Assembly: GCA_963741305.1 (NCBI GenBank)
Contig: CAVUHL010000003.1
Coordinates: 1,736,001-1,800,000, forward strand
Reading direction: 5' to 3'
Length of the DNA stretch: 64,000 nucleotides
Origin: DATMER01 sp963741305
GTDB taxonomy: Bacteria; Acidobacteriota; Thermoanaerobaculia; Multivoradales; UBA5704
Below the pieces are notes generated by a model, which saw only the letters and a program-made list of their open reading frames with translations, searched no databases and was not told the origin of the DNA. Positions 1 to 8,620 of the stretch are shown here, piece by piece. Each line of letters opens with the position of its first letter. Position 1 is the first letter of the stretch. The translations under genes were made by a program, and so were the position numbers.

Positions 1-1
1 C

Positions 2-451
2 CTGCCGCTCGCCCAGGTGCGGAACATGGAGCAGGTGGTGGAGCGCTCCATGGCGCGCACCTCGTTCACGCTGCTCCTGCTGGCGATCGGCGCTGCGGTA
101 GCGCTCCTCCTGGGCGCCGTGGGCATCTACGGCGTGATCTCCTACGTCGTCAGCCAGCGCACGCAGGAGATCGGAGTGCGCATGGCCTTGGGGGCAAAGC
201 CGGCAGACGTCTCCGGCATGGTCCTCAAGGAAGGGCTGGCGCTGGCGCTCCTCGGGATCGGGCTGGGGCTCGCGGGCGCCCTCTTCGCCACCCGATTCAT
301 GCAGGCTCTCCTGTTCGAGGTGAGCACGACCGACCCGGCCACCTTCGCCGCCGTGCCGCTCCTGCTCGCGGTCGTTGCCCTGCTGGCGAGCTACCTGCCG
401 GCCCGCCGGGCAGCGGGGGTCGAGCCGCTCGAGGCGATCCGTTACGAATAA
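2..451 (+). CDS. ADOP/MacB-type ABC transporter permease, C-terminal part (5' end outside window)
   Basis: The reading frame is open from the first bases of the window, so this is the 3' end of a longer gene. Visible are a hydrophobic segment (SFTLLLLAIGAAVALLLGAV), the FtsX-family signature GIYGVISYVVSQRTQEIGVR followed by MALGAKPADV, then two more hydrophobic stretches and a short PARRAAGVEPLEAIRYE tail. This is the C-terminal FtsX domain of the roughly 800-residue two-module permeases (ADOP) that are numerous in Acidobacteriota. These are inner-membrane proteins of MacB-like mechanotransmission systems; the substrate cannot be told from sequence. A second, broken ADOP gene follows 31 bp downstream in the same orientation, suggesting a tandem permease locus. 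Confidence 0.9.
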   Translation: MPLAQVRNMEQVVERSMARTSFTLLLLAIGAAVALLLGAVGIYGVISYVVSQRTQEIGVRMALGAKPADVSGMVLKEGLALALLGIGLGLAGALFATRFMQALLFEVSTTDPATFAAVPLLLAVVALLASYLPARRAAGVEPLEAIRYE

Positions 452-482
452 CCTATCCGGAGCGCTGCCGTAAGCTCTTTCC

Positions 483-1333
483 ATGAGCTTCCTCTCCTCC
501 CTGCGCTCCACCGCCCGGGGCCTCGGCAAGGCCCCGGGTTTTTTCCTCATCACTGTCCTTTCCCTGGGGCTCGGCATCGGCGCCACCGTGGCGATCTTCA
601 CGGTCATCAACGCCGTGCTGATCCGGCCTCTGGCGTACCCGGAGCCCGAGCGGATCGTCTGGGTGACGCAGGCCGCGCCGGGTATGGCGACATCGGCCGC
701 ACGCTCTAGGTGCTCCTCGGCGGCGTCGGACTGATCCTCCTCATCGCTTGCGCCTTCATCGGCGGCTTTGCCGCACTGCGCTACGGCTCGCCGGACCTGG
801 TGCCCGCGCTCAAGGAGGGTGGCCGGGGCGGCACCGCGGGCCGAGCCCGGCACCGCGCGCGGCAGGCTCTGGTGGTTGCGCAGGTGGCGCTCGCCCTCGT
901 GCTCCTGGTTGGCGCGGGCCTCATGATGAGGAGCTTCTGGGGGATGGCGAACGTGGACTCCGGCGTCCAGCCGTCCGGCGTGCTCACGGTGCAGCTCAAC
1001 CTGCCCGAGGCGGAGTACCGCGAGGCGGCCCGGACCGCGGGCTTCTACACCCGGCTCCTGGAGCAGGTGCGGGCCATCCCCGGAGTGACCAAGGCCGGGA
1101 CGGTGACGATCCTCCCCCTGTCCAACTCCAACTCGATGAGCTCGCACATGATCGAGGACCATCCGCTGCCGCCCGACGCGCTGCCGCCAATGCTGGGCAC
1201 CCGCTTCGCCAGCCCCGGCTACCTCGAGGCCTCGGCATCCCGCTCCTGGAGGGGAAGGGTGCCGGCACCCATCCGGAGGGGACCTCCCCTCCCGCGCGCG
1301 GGTGCCGGCGGGCTGCGCACTTTGCGCACGTGA
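483..1333 (+). pseudogene. ADOP permease remnant with internal deletion, frameshift and lost 3' half
   Basis: The N-terminus (MSFLSSLRSTARGLGKAPGF, then the hydrophobic FFLITVLSLGLGIGATVAIF and AYPEPERIVWV) is a normal ADOP start. After about residue 66 the similarity jumps to another frame near base 684, where the later segment (LLGGVGLILLIACA, ARQALVVAQVALALVLLVGA) follows an in-frame TAG at 707-709. The roughly 200-250 residues normally between these parts are missing. Near base 1230 the frame shifts again: FASPGYLEA continues in another frame as LGIPLLEGKG, then similarity ends in a GC-rich tract of small inverted repeats (about 1250-1340). At least one deletion, a stop, a frameshift and a 3' truncation make this a clear pseudogene. 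Confidence 0.85.
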
Positions 1334-1379
1334 AGGAAGAGCGTGCGCACACCCCTCAAACGCGCGCGAAGGCCGGGCC

Positions 1380-3236
1380 TTACTTCTTGCTGCCCAGGTA
1401 CTTGTCCAGGAATGCCACTGTTGCCGTGTAGGCGCGGGCCTGGCTCTCCTTGGTGCGCAGGCCGTGCCCCTCGTTCTCGAACACGAGGTACTCGACGGGC
1501 ACGCCCTTCTTGCGCACGTTCTCGACCATCTCGTCCGACTCCACCTTGATCACGGCGCGGTCGTTCACCCCCTGGATGACGAGGAGCGGGCGCTCGATGC
1601 GGTCGGCGTGGAAGAGCGGTGAGATGCGGCGCAGGCGCTCGGCGTCCTTCTCGGGGTGGCCGATCTCCTTGTGCATGGCCTCGCGGCCGCTGCCCCAGTC
1701 CGGCGGCATGACCGAGAGGGTCCTGATCCAGTTCGAAACGCCCCAGAAGTCGATCCCGGCGGCGAACTCCTTCGGCCGGAAGGCGAGAGCGGCAAGGACC
1801 ATGTAGCCGCCGTAGCTGCCGCCGCCGATCGCGATCCGGTCCGGGTCGACCCAGCCGGTGTCGATCAGCATCTTCTTGCTGGCCACGCAGTCGTCCAGGT
1901 CGGCCTCGCCGTGCTTGCGGTCGTCCATGGCGAAGAAGGTCTTGCCGTAGCCGAAGCTGCCCCGGTTGTTGATGGCGTAGACCGCGTAGCCATGGTTGAC
2001 CAGGAACTGGATGGCGGGGTTGTAGCCGATCCGCGACTGGCCGCCCGGGCCGCCGTGTACCCAGACCACGGCCGGCACCTTGCTCTGCGGCGAGGCGTGG
2101 TGCGGCTTGTAGAGGATGCCCGCGATCTCGACGCCATCGTAGGACTTGAAGCGCGTCACCATGCCCGGCACCAGGTGGGCGGGATCGATGCCGGCGCCGA
2201 GCGAGCGGGTGAGCTGGCGGGCCTGGCCGGTCGCGATGTCTCTGACGAATAGGTCCCGTGGGGCCGAGGAGGCGGCATAGAACGCCATGGTCTTGCCGTC
2301 GCGGGAGATCTCGAGCTCGCCGAGGTCCGCGTCGGGAAGCTCCGGCACGGGGACGGGCCGCATCTCGCGGTCGAACATCCGCAGCTCCGACCGGGCGTCG
2401 CGGTCGAGCCGTACCAGGAAGTGTTTCGCATCGGGCGTGAAGTTGGCCCCGAGCACGCTCCCCTTGTCGTCGCGCAGCACCTCGGCTCGCTTGCCGGTCT
2501 CGATGTCGTATCGCATGAGATAGCTGAACTCCGCCCCCTGGTCGCTCGTGTAGTACAGGCTCTTGCTGTCGGGGGAGAAGTCCGTCGGCTCCTCGGCCAC
2601 CTCTCCACCAGTGGGGGCGACCGGGATCGTCTTGCCGGTGGTGCGGTCGTGAAGGAAGGTGTCGCTGTGGTTCGTGAAGGCCTGGTGCGACAGCGCCACG
2701 TAGCGGCGGTCCCGGGAGACCCCGATGAGATCGTAGCCCGTGTCGTTCTTGAACAGCAGCTTGCGCTCGTAGCCGTCGAGCGTCATCTCGTAGAGGTCGA
2801 ACGCGGTCGGCTCGCGCTCGTTGGTCATCAAGAAGAAGCTCGTCTCATCCTGCGACCAGCCGAGGAACCCGGCCAGGCGGCCCTGGATGGGCGTGAGGTC
2901 GCGGACGCTGCCGTCCGGCGACTTCACGTAGAGGTGGGGCATCCCCGAGTTGCCCCCCTGGTCCTGCTGGAACAGGATGCGCTCGTCCTTGGGGAAGTAG
3001 CCGATGCCGAACACGGCCTCCACCTTGGAGTCGGTGAGCTGCACCGGCGGGCTGCCGTCCACCGGGTAGGCCCAGGCATTCAGGACGCCGCTCCGGTCGC
3101 TGTTCACCAGCAGCTTGCGCCCATCGGGCGAGAACGAGGCGCCGGCGTGCTGCGTGGTGGTGAGGAACTGCTCGATCGGGTATTCGGGTACAGGCTGTGC
3201 CACGGACAGCACGGCTAAGAGGACGAGCATCTTCAT
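1380..3236 (-). CDS. Secreted S9-family prolyl oligopeptidase / acylaminoacyl-peptidase-like serine peptidase
   Basis: 618 residues. A short signal peptide (MKMLVLLAVLSVAQP) suggests export to the periplasm. Residues about 25-350 carry WD40/TolB-like beta-propeller repeats (SPDGRKLLVNSDRSG, FSPDSKSLYYTSDQG, ISRDGKTMAFYA). Residues about 370-618 are the alpha/beta-hydrolase catalytic domain: oxyanion-region HGGPGGQ, nucleophile Ser474 in GGGSYGGY, Asp559 in VNDRAV and His591 in EGHGL. The family cuts short peptides, with the propeller gating access to the active site. Its ATG at 3234-3236 overlaps by 4 nt the stop of the upstream lipocalin gene, so the two are probably co-transcribed. Substrate preference (prolyl versus acylaminoacyl) is not decidable here. 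Confidence 0.92.
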   Translation of the reverse strand: MKMLVLLAVLSVAQPVPEYPIEQFLTTTQHAGASFSPDGRKLLVNSDRSGVLNAWAYPVDGSPPVQLTDSKVEAVFGIGYFPKDERILFQQDQGGNSGMPHLYVKSPDGSVRDLTPIQGRLAGFLGWSQDETSFFLMTNEREPTAFDLYEMTLDGYERKLLFKNDTGYDLIGVSRDRRYVALSHQAFTNHSDTFLHDRTTGKTIPVAPTGGEVAEEPTDFSPDSKSLYYTSDQGAEFSYLMRYDIETGKRAEVLRDDKGSVLGANFTPDAKHFLVRLDRDARSELRMFDREMRPVPVPELPDADLGELEISRDGKTMAFYAASSAPRDLFVRDIATGQARQLTRSLGAGIDPAHLVPGMVTRFKSYDGVEIAGILYKPHHASPQSKVPAVVWVHGGPGGQSRIGYNPAIQFLVNHGYAVYAINNRGSFGYGKTFFAMDDRKHGEADLDDCVASKKMLIDTGWVDPDRIAIGGGSYGGYMVLAALAFRPKEFAAGIDFWGVSNWIRTLSVMPPDWGSGREAMHKEIGHPEKDAERLRRISPLFHADRIERPLLVIQGVNDRAVIKVESDEMVENVRKKGVPVEYLVFENEGHGLRTKESQARAYTATVAFLDKYLGSKK

Positions 3237-4387
3237 TCCGATCTCCTAGAAAGACTGTCATTGTAGCCGGTCATCTCGACATAGCCCCTTCCCCGGGAGG
3301 TTCCCTCGATCCGCACGGCGCCTTCCCAGTATTGGAAGGAGACGTCGAGCTCCTGGTCGGCGAGCACAGGCTCGATCCTGAGATCCAGGTTCTCGGAGGG
3401 GATCCGCAGCCGCCAACCTGCTGGATAGACGGCGCCGCTCCGGGGACTCTCCCAGCGGTCCACCACCTCAAGCTCGAAGTCAGAGATGTTTAGATGCCGG
3501 GATTCCCCTCGGGGTCCAACCAGGGTGCCGTTGCTCGTGCCGTCCGCGGTGCCGTCCTTGCGCCGGAGCTGATAAAGCATGAGATCCCGGCCGTCTTCGA
3601 GCTGGAGCGCGAACCAGTCCCAGCCCACCTGGTCCTTGCCGAGCGAGCTGGTGCTCCACTCGCGGTCCATCCAGGCGAGCCCGGAGACCTCGAAGCGCTC
3701 GTCCCCGAGGCGGATCGTGCCCGAGGCGGGCATGCGGGTGAGGGAGTAGTAATAGGAAGCATTGCCCGGCTCTTCGCTCTTGCGGCTGAGCCCGCGCTCC
3801 CCCTGAAGCACCGGAGGCTTGCCCGGTTCGAGGGTCAGGTCGAGAGCGATGCCGTCCTCGGCAGCGCGGAGCCTGTTGCCTTCGGTCGACCAATCCTTCA
3901 GCCAGACGCGGAACGGCTCTCCCTGCGAGCCCGCGAGGCCCAGCGCCCCCCGGCTCCAGCGCTCAAAGGAGCGGAACCGCTTGCCTTCGACATCCGAGAT
4001 GGTGAAGTGCGCCAGGTACGCCTGCCGGGTGGCCCACTGCGAGGACCGCTCCGGCATCGAGGGAGCAAAAGCCGATCGGAAGAACGTGAGCTGAAAGCCG
4101 AACCGCCGTCCCTCGCGAGTGGAAAGGTTGCCGGTGTAGTACCACCATTCCGTGCGGAACTCCGGGTGGGAGCCGTGGTCTTCGGGGAAGCGGAACTCGC
4201 GAGGCTCGATGGCGCGGGCGTAGCCTTGGGTGTCTTCTCCGCTGAGCGCGCTTGCCACGGAGAGAGAAGCCTGGGGGAGGTGCTCGGGCTCGCGGCAGGC
4301 GAAGGACCAAAAGGACATAAGGGACATAAAGGACCAAAAGGACCCGCGAAGGAAACGTCGTCCTTTAAGTCCTTTTGGTCCTTTCAA
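3233..4387 (-). CDS. CrtC/AttH-like lipocalin-fold lipoprotein
   Basis: 384 residues. The hydroxyneurosporene-synthase (CrtC)/AttH family signature is clear: FPEDHGSHPEFRTEWWYYTG near the N-terminus, GFQLTFFRSAF, and later MDREWSTSSLGKDQVGWDWF. Members beside ATPase and FtsX permease genes (the AttEFGH arrangement) are thought to be lipid- or hydrophobe-handling partners of the transporter rather than carotenoid hydratases. The start is most likely the TTG at 4387, eight nucleotides after a GGAGG-type site; the N-terminus is then a basic stretch, a hydrophobic stretch and a lipobox-like SFAC, so a lipoprotein. Four bases separate it from the permease stop. The signal peptide is built entirely from a repetitive tract described separately. 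An internal start that removes it is possible but would leave no export signal. Confidence 0.85.
   Translation of the reverse strand: MKGPKGLKGRRFLRGSFWSFMSLMSFWSFACREPEHLPQASLSVASALSGEDTQGYARAIEPREFRFPEDHGSHPEFRTEWWYYTGNLSTREGRRFGFQLTFFRSAFAPSMPERSSQWATRQAYLAHFTISDVEGKRFRSFERWSRGALGLAGSQGEPFRVWLKDWSTEGNRLRAAEDGIALDLTLEPGKPPVLQGERGLSRKSEEPGNASYYYSLTRMPASGTIRLGDERFEVSGLAWMDREWSTSSLGKDQVGWDWFALQLEDGRDLMLYQLRRKDGTADGTSNGTLVGPRGESRHLNISDFELEVVDRWESPRSGAVYPAGWRLRIPSENLDLRIEPVLADQELDVSFQYWEGAVRIEGTSRGRGYVEMTGYNDSLSRRSE
4301..4385. repeat. AAGGAC-type short tandem repeats in inverted orientation
   Basis: Several copies of AAGGACNNAAAGGAC-like units lie in one orientation (4301-4345) and their inverse complement follows (4359-4385), giving a potential hairpin with an arm of about 17 bp (AAGGACCAAAAGGAC against GTCCTTTTGGTCCTT). 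The tract overlaps the 5' end of the lipocalin gene on the minus strand, where it encodes the signal sequence. Confidence 0.8.
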
Positions 4388-4390
4388 ACC

Positions 4391-6928
4391 TCACTCCTCC
4401 CGCAAAGCCAGAGCCGGAGAGGTTCTCGCCATCTTCCAAGCCGGGTAGATCCCCGCGAGCAGCGCCGCCCCCAATGCCAGCACCATTGCTCCCACCAGGA
4501 TCATCGGATCGACCTCCATTCTGATCGTCCACCCGAATGACCTCCGGTTGATCACGAAGATCATGATCGCCGCGAGAGCCAGACCCACGGGGATCGAGAG
4601 CAGGCCCGCCGCCAATCCCATCAGCCCGGTTTGCGATGTGACCAGGTGCCAGACCTGCCCGGGAGTGAGGCCGTTCGCGCGCAGCACTCCCAACTCCCGC
4701 GCCCGTTCGAGCTGCAGCGCCATGAGCGCCGAGAGCACGCCGATGAACGCAACCAGGCCCGAGACCAGCCGGAGCACGCTCGTGATCTGGAAGGTGCGAT
4801 CGAAAATCTCCATGGAAACCTTTTTGAGCGCCTGGTTCGACTGGATGGACAACCCCTCGCCGCCCACCACCGAGCGCAGACGGCGGATGGTCCCCTCCAG
4901 GTCCGCGCCCGCTTTGAGGTCCACTGAGAACCCGGTCAACGGCCGGTCGTTCCAGTGGCGGAGATAGGTCTTGCGGCTCATCAGGACGAGCCCGAGGTCC
5001 GATGCGTAGTCGTAGTAGACCCCGGCGACGGAGAAGTCCCGATCTCCCCTGGAAGTGCGCAGGCGGAAGACGTCCCCTGCGCCGATCCCGTGCCGGTGGG
5101 CGAAGGGCTCGGAGACCACCACGGCGTCCTGCTCCTGGAACGCTGGCCACGCCTCACCGGGCCGGCCCTCCTTGAGCTCGTAGCCGGACAAACCTTCGAG
5201 GTCCGTCCCCAGGACCACCATCCGCACCGGACCGTCAGGGGAGGGCACCTCCGTCCTCCGCAGCAGGTTCACGCGCTCGACTCCCGGCAACCGCACGGCC
5301 CGCAGCGCCACCTCCGGTTCGAGGTCGCCGCCGCTGAACCCGCCGGAGCGGCCCGGCCTGCCGAGATAGACGTCCGAGCGCAGGGTCGACTCCAGCCAGC
5401 GCACCACCGTCCCCCGGAAGCTGTCGATCATGACCCCGATGCCGATCGTCGCCGACACGGCAATGACCAGGGCGGCGATGGCCACGGCGGTGCGCGAGAG
5501 CGAGGCCACGACGCCGCCCGCCGCCATCCGGCCCAGGATGCCGAACATCCCGCCCATGACCGGCCGGAGCAGGTTCATGAAGACGACGGTTGCCCCCGGA
5601 GCGAGCAGCGCCGAGCCCAGGATCACGGCGAACAGGCCGGCGAAGCTCACCACCAGGCCGGGGAAGGCAAGGAGCCCGGCGCCGGCGGCGAGCAGGGCCG
5701 CGCCGGCCAGCGTCACCCGCGGCAGCACGCGGCGCAGCCGTGCCTCCAGGGCCGAGCGGATCTGCGCGGCCCGCGGCGCCGCCCGGGTGGCTTCGATGGC
5801 CGGAGCGAGCGCCGCGGCCAGCGTGGCCCCGATCCCGATCACGCCCCCCTTGATCAGCACCCCGGCCGGCACGGCCAGCTCCCGCACCGAGAGGACGAAG
5901 TAGAGGTCGTTGATCGTCTGGGTGACGAGGCGGACCAGCTCGCGGGCGAGGAGCACACCCGCGCCCAGGCCCGCGGCGGTCCCGAGCAGTGCGACGACCG
6001 CGGCCTCGCCCAACACCAGGGCGAATACCTGCCCGCGTGTGACTCCGAGCGCCCGCAGCGTGCCGATCAGGGTCCGGCGCTGCACCACGGAGAAGACCAT
6101 GGTGTTGTAGATGAGGAAGACCCCGCAGACCAGAGCCAGGAGAGACAGCGCGTTCAGATTGAGCCGGAACGCCTTGGTCATCTCCTCGCTCGTCTCCGTC
6201 CGAGCGCTGGAACGGAGGATCTGGGCGCCGGCTGGAAGCACGGCCCGAGCCCGGGCCAGTTGACCCTCAGACGCGATCAGGTCGATGTGATCGATCCGGC
6301 CAACCCGTCCGAGGATTTCCTGAGCGGCTGCGATGTCCATCACCAGGAGATCGCTCAAGGCGCTCCGGGTGCTCTCGTCCCCGGGCTCCAGGACTCCGAC
6401 CAGCTCGATCGTCCGCACTCCACCGCCCACGCGGACGGAGAACGAGCCGCCGGTCTCAAGGCCCATCTCCCCGGCCGTCGTGGCGGACAGCACCCCCGCG
6501 CCCGGCCGGGTGAGCAGGGGAGCGAGATCGATCGAGCTGCCCTCCCGGCTCGCCGCGGTACCGCCACTCAAGTACGGACGGAACGGGCGCTCCGAGAACG
6601 GATCGATCCCCAGCAAGTGGAGCATCCGTCCGGTTTTGCCCGGAACGCGCACGTAGCCCTCGACGACCGGAGCGGCGGGGAGGTCAGTCTCCAGGACCAG
6701 GCGGCGGAAGGCTTCGTCAGTAATCCCCTCGGGTCCGCCGACCACCTGGTGCGTGGCCCTGCCGGTGACCGCTTCGCTCGACAGGCTGAACGCACGGGTG
6801 GCGCTGGCATTCGCCAAATCGATCGAGACGATCACCGCGACCCCGAGGGCCACGCCGAGAACGGCGAGCCCGAACTGCCAGGGATGGCGGAGCAGGTGCC
6901 GGAGGCTGGAGCGAAGAAGAGGATTCAT
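4391..6928 (-). CDS. FtsX-like ABC transporter permease (AttF/AttG-like, two modules)
   Basis: 845 residues from the ATG at 6926-6928 (MNPLLRSSLRHLLRHPWQFG). The frame is open 87 bases further upstream but that stretch is out-of-frame hepT sequence and not protein-like. A first membrane segment (FGLAVLGVALGVAVIVSIDL) is followed by a large extracytoplasmic MacB-type domain, a central FtsX bundle (about 275-520) and a second periplasmic domain plus FtsX bundle reaching the C-terminus (LVSGLVAFIGVLSALMALQL, TGLMGLAAGLLSIPVGLALA). The double module and the lipocalin neighbour match the AttEFGH type of lipoprotein or lipid exporters. Its ATPase is probably the gene at 7763-8467, from which it is separated by the HepT-MntA pair. 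Confidence 0.9.
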   Translation of the reverse strand: MNPLLRSSLRHLLRHPWQFGLAVLGVALGVAVIVSIDLANASATRAFSLSSEAVTGRATHQVVGGPEGITDEAFRRLVLETDLPAAPVVEGYVRVPGKTGRMLHLLGIDPFSERPFRPYLSGGTAASREGSSIDLAPLLTRPGAGVLSATTAGEMGLETGGSFSVRVGGGVRTIELVGVLEPGDESTRSALSDLLVMDIAAAQEILGRVGRIDHIDLIASEGQLARARAVLPAGAQILRSSARTETSEEMTKAFRLNLNALSLLALVCGVFLIYNTMVFSVVQRRTLIGTLRALGVTRGQVFALVLGEAAVVALLGTAAGLGAGVLLARELVRLVTQTINDLYFVLSVRELAVPAGVLIKGGVIGIGATLAAALAPAIEATRAAPRAAQIRSALEARLRRVLPRVTLAGAALLAAGAGLLAFPGLVVSFAGLFAVILGSALLAPGATVVFMNLLRPVMGGMFGILGRMAAGGVVASLSRTAVAIAALVIAVSATIGIGVMIDSFRGTVVRWLESTLRSDVYLGRPGRSGGFSGGDLEPEVALRAVRLPGVERVNLLRRTEVPSPDGPVRMVVLGTDLEGLSGYELKEGRPGEAWPAFQEQDAVVVSEPFAHRHGIGAGDVFRLRTSRGDRDFSVAGVYYDYASDLGLVLMSRKTYLRHWNDRPLTGFSVDLKAGADLEGTIRRLRSVVGGEGLSIQSNQALKKVSMEIFDRTFQITSVLRLVSGLVAFIGVLSALMALQLERARELGVLRANGLTPGQVWHLVTSQTGLMGLAAGLLSIPVGLALAAIMIFVINRRSFGWTIRMEVDPMILVGAMVLALGAALLAGIYPAWKMARTSPALALREE

Positions 6929-6935
6929 GCGAGGG

Positions 6936-7352
6936 TCATACGGAAGCGAGCCGCTCCCGGATGGCCCTGACGAACGCGAGGAGGTCGTCGAGATGATGAC
7001 GGGTGATCTTCTCAATCTGGGCAGGGTTCACGACCTCGTAACCGTGCACCAGGATGTTTCGGAACCCGACCATGCTGTGAAGAGCCGGCGCAAGCTCCTT
7101 GGGAAGCCAGCCATACCTTACGAGCAGCTCGAAATAGTCCCGATTCTTGCTGGCAAAACCCAATCGCTCATCCGAGACGATATGCGCTGAGATGTCGAGT
7201 GCCGCCTGAATCGCCACCTGAAGGGTGTAGGCTTCGAATCTCTGCTCGCGGAGATCCGTGCGGACCTCCTCCGGGCGCCCCAGCGTCCTCAGCTCGTTGA
7301 CGCAAGTCTCGATGAAGGCCAGCTTCTTATAAACGAGATCGATGTCGGTCAA
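6936..7352 (-). CDS. hepT: HepT-like HEPN toxin (DUF86), type VII toxin-antitoxin
   Basis: 138 residues from a TTG start at 7350-7352, chosen because an AAAGGAG site lies 10 nt upstream and protein-like sequence begins there (LTDIDLVYKKLAFIETCVNEL, with the initiator read as Met). The HEPN active motif R-x4-H-x-Y is present as RNILVHGY. Helical segments DYFELLVRYGWLP and KITRHHLDDLLAFVRAIRERL match DUF86 proteins. Family members are RNase-like toxins kept inactive by the neighbouring nucleotidyltransferase, which in characterised pairs AMPylates the motif tyrosine. It overlaps mntA by 26 nt and ends 7 bp before the permease start, so it is translationally linked inside the operon. Confidence 0.92.
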   Translation of the reverse strand: MTDIDLVYKKLAFIETCVNELRTLGRPEEVRTDLREQRFEAYTLQVAIQAALDISAHIVSDERLGFASKNRDYFELLVRYGWLPKELAPALHSMVGFRNILVHGYEVVNPAQIEKITRHHLDDLLAFVRAIRERLASV

Positions 7353-7755
7353 GCTCGCCCCGCTCCTTTCGGTAGAGCCGCCAATAAGGCTCCATGTCCC
7401 AGTACTCGTTGTGCGTCCGTACCTCGAATCGGATGCGCCGCGAAGGATCCTGATTGACGAGCAGCTTGCCGTCGCGCAAAACACGGAAAGCCAGATCGGA
7501 CGGAGCGCGATTGAGCACGACCAACTGGACAGGTAGCTCCAGGAGCTCCTGCAAGTCTGCCTCCAGGTCGAAGTGGTAGCCGGCAAGTGTCAGGGGAGGA
7601 TCTTCCCGGAACAGCACGCCGACATCCACGTCGCTATCCGGCCGGGCGGTCCCCCGGGCCACACTGCCGAACAGCCAAGCCGCGGCAATCCCCTCGGCTG
7701 CCGCCCTGGCCCTGAAGTGCTCCCGCAGCCGTTGCTCGATTGCGTCTGCGTTCAT
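7327..7755 (-). CDS. mntA: MntA-like minimal nucleotidyltransferase antitoxin
   Basis: 142 residues. The minimal nucleotidyltransferase motif GSx10DxD is exact (GSVARGTARPDSDVD), followed by a third acidic position in the core strand region (FDLEADLQELL, VQLVVLN). In the HepT-MntA type VII system the antitoxin transfers AMP to the toxin. It begins 8 bp after the stop of the ABC ATPase gene, and its 3' end overlaps hepT, so all lie in one minus-strand transcription unit. The last ~40 residues (RRIRFEVRTHNEYWDMEPYW onward) are less conserved. Confidence 0.92.
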   Translation of the reverse strand: MNADAIEQRLREHFRARAAAEGIAAAWLFGSVARGTARPDSDVDVGVLFREDPPLTLAGYHFDLEADLQELLELPVQLVVLNRAPSDLAFRVLRDGKLLVNQDPSRRIRFEVRTHNEYWDMEPYWRLYRKERGELDRHRSRL

Positions 7756-7762
7756 GGCGCCA

Positions 7763-8467
7763 TTATATGGATACGTCCTCGACCAGCCGGCAATCCTCCA
7801 TGCGGAAGACCCGGTCGGCGATACCCACGACCTCGCGGCTGTGGGTCACCATCACCATGGTCTTGCCGGCCCGCCGTGTGAGCCGGTCGAGGATCTCCAG
7901 CACCTGGAGGCCGGTGTCGAGGTCCAGGTTCCCCGTCGGCTCATCCGCGAGGACGAGGAGCGGGTCATGGGCGAGCGCCCGGGCCACCGCGACCCGCTGC
8001 TGCTCGCCGCCGGAGAGCCGGTCCGGGAAGCTCCCGGCGCGGTCGGCGAGGCCGATCTCCTCCAGAAGACCGAGCGCCGCCCGCCGCTGCTCCGGCCGTA
8101 CCCGCCCCTTGAGCTCCAGGGGGAGGAGGAGGTTTTCCTCGACGGTGAGGGTGGGGATCAGGTTGAAGAACTGAAACACGAATCCGATCCGGTCGCGCCG
8201 GAACAGCGTCCGCTCGCGCTCGGGCAAGGTGGAGAGGGAGACGCCGTCGATGACCACCTCGCCCGAGTCGGGCAGGTCGATCCCCGACATCAGGTTGAGC
8301 ACGGTCGACTTGCCCGACCCGCTCCGCCCCACGAGCACCGCCAGCTCCCCGCGCTCGATGGTTACATCCGCCTCCCGCAGCACCGTGCGCCGGCGGTCCC
8401 CCTCCTCATACGCTTTGGTGAGGTTGCGAAGCTCGACGAGCGGAGAGGAGGGCGTCATGGGCGTCAT
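7763..8467 (-). CDS. LolD/MacB-like ABC transporter ATP-binding protein (AttE-like)
   Basis: 234 residues with a complete ATPase set: Walker A GRSGSGKST, Q-loop FVFQFFNLIP, signature LSGGEQQRVAVARAL, Walker B LLVLADEP with the LolD/MacB-style DEPTGNLD, and H-loop VTHS. The subfamily drives FtsX-type permeases by mechanotransmission. The partner is almost certainly the permease at 4391-6928 on the same strand, although hepT-mntA now sits between them. Two in-frame ATGs (8467 and 8458) are possible starts. It is the first gene of the minus-strand unit; the 150-bp gap to the divergent gene at 8621 probably holds promoters for both sides. Confidence 0.93.
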   Translation of the reverse strand: MTPMTPSSPLVELRNLTKAYEEGDRRRTVLREADVTIERGELAVLVGRSGSGKSTVLNLMSGIDLPDSGEVVIDGVSLSTLPERERTLFRRDRIGFVFQFFNLIPTLTVEENLLLPLELKGRVRPEQRRAALGLLEEIGLADRAGSFPDRLSGGEQQRVAVARALAHDPLLVLADEPTGNLDLDTGLQVLEILDRLTRRAGKTMVMVTHSREVVGIADRVFRMEDCRLVEDVSI

Positions 8468-8620
8468 GAGATTGCCATCCTAGTCGAGCCCGCACCTGCC
8501 TGTCTCAAAACAGCAGATCTCATCGGGCTCGTAAATTCAGACTTGCGGCACCTCATCTTATAGCAGGCGGTGCATATCCACCTGGCACAAAGCTCCCAGA
8601 GGGAGAAAGGGGAAGACTGT

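Noticed and set aside
2421..3218. Long plus-strand open frame antisense to the S9 peptidase
   Set aside because: It mirrors a real gene with clear motifs on the minus strand; the sequence is low-complexity Val/Gly/Arg-rich as expected for a GC-rich shadow.
4955..6970. 671-codon plus-strand open frame opposite the permease
   Set aside because: Composition (Gln/Gly/Arg/His rich, no hydrophobic core) is that of an antisense shadow; the minus strand encodes an evident FtsX permease.
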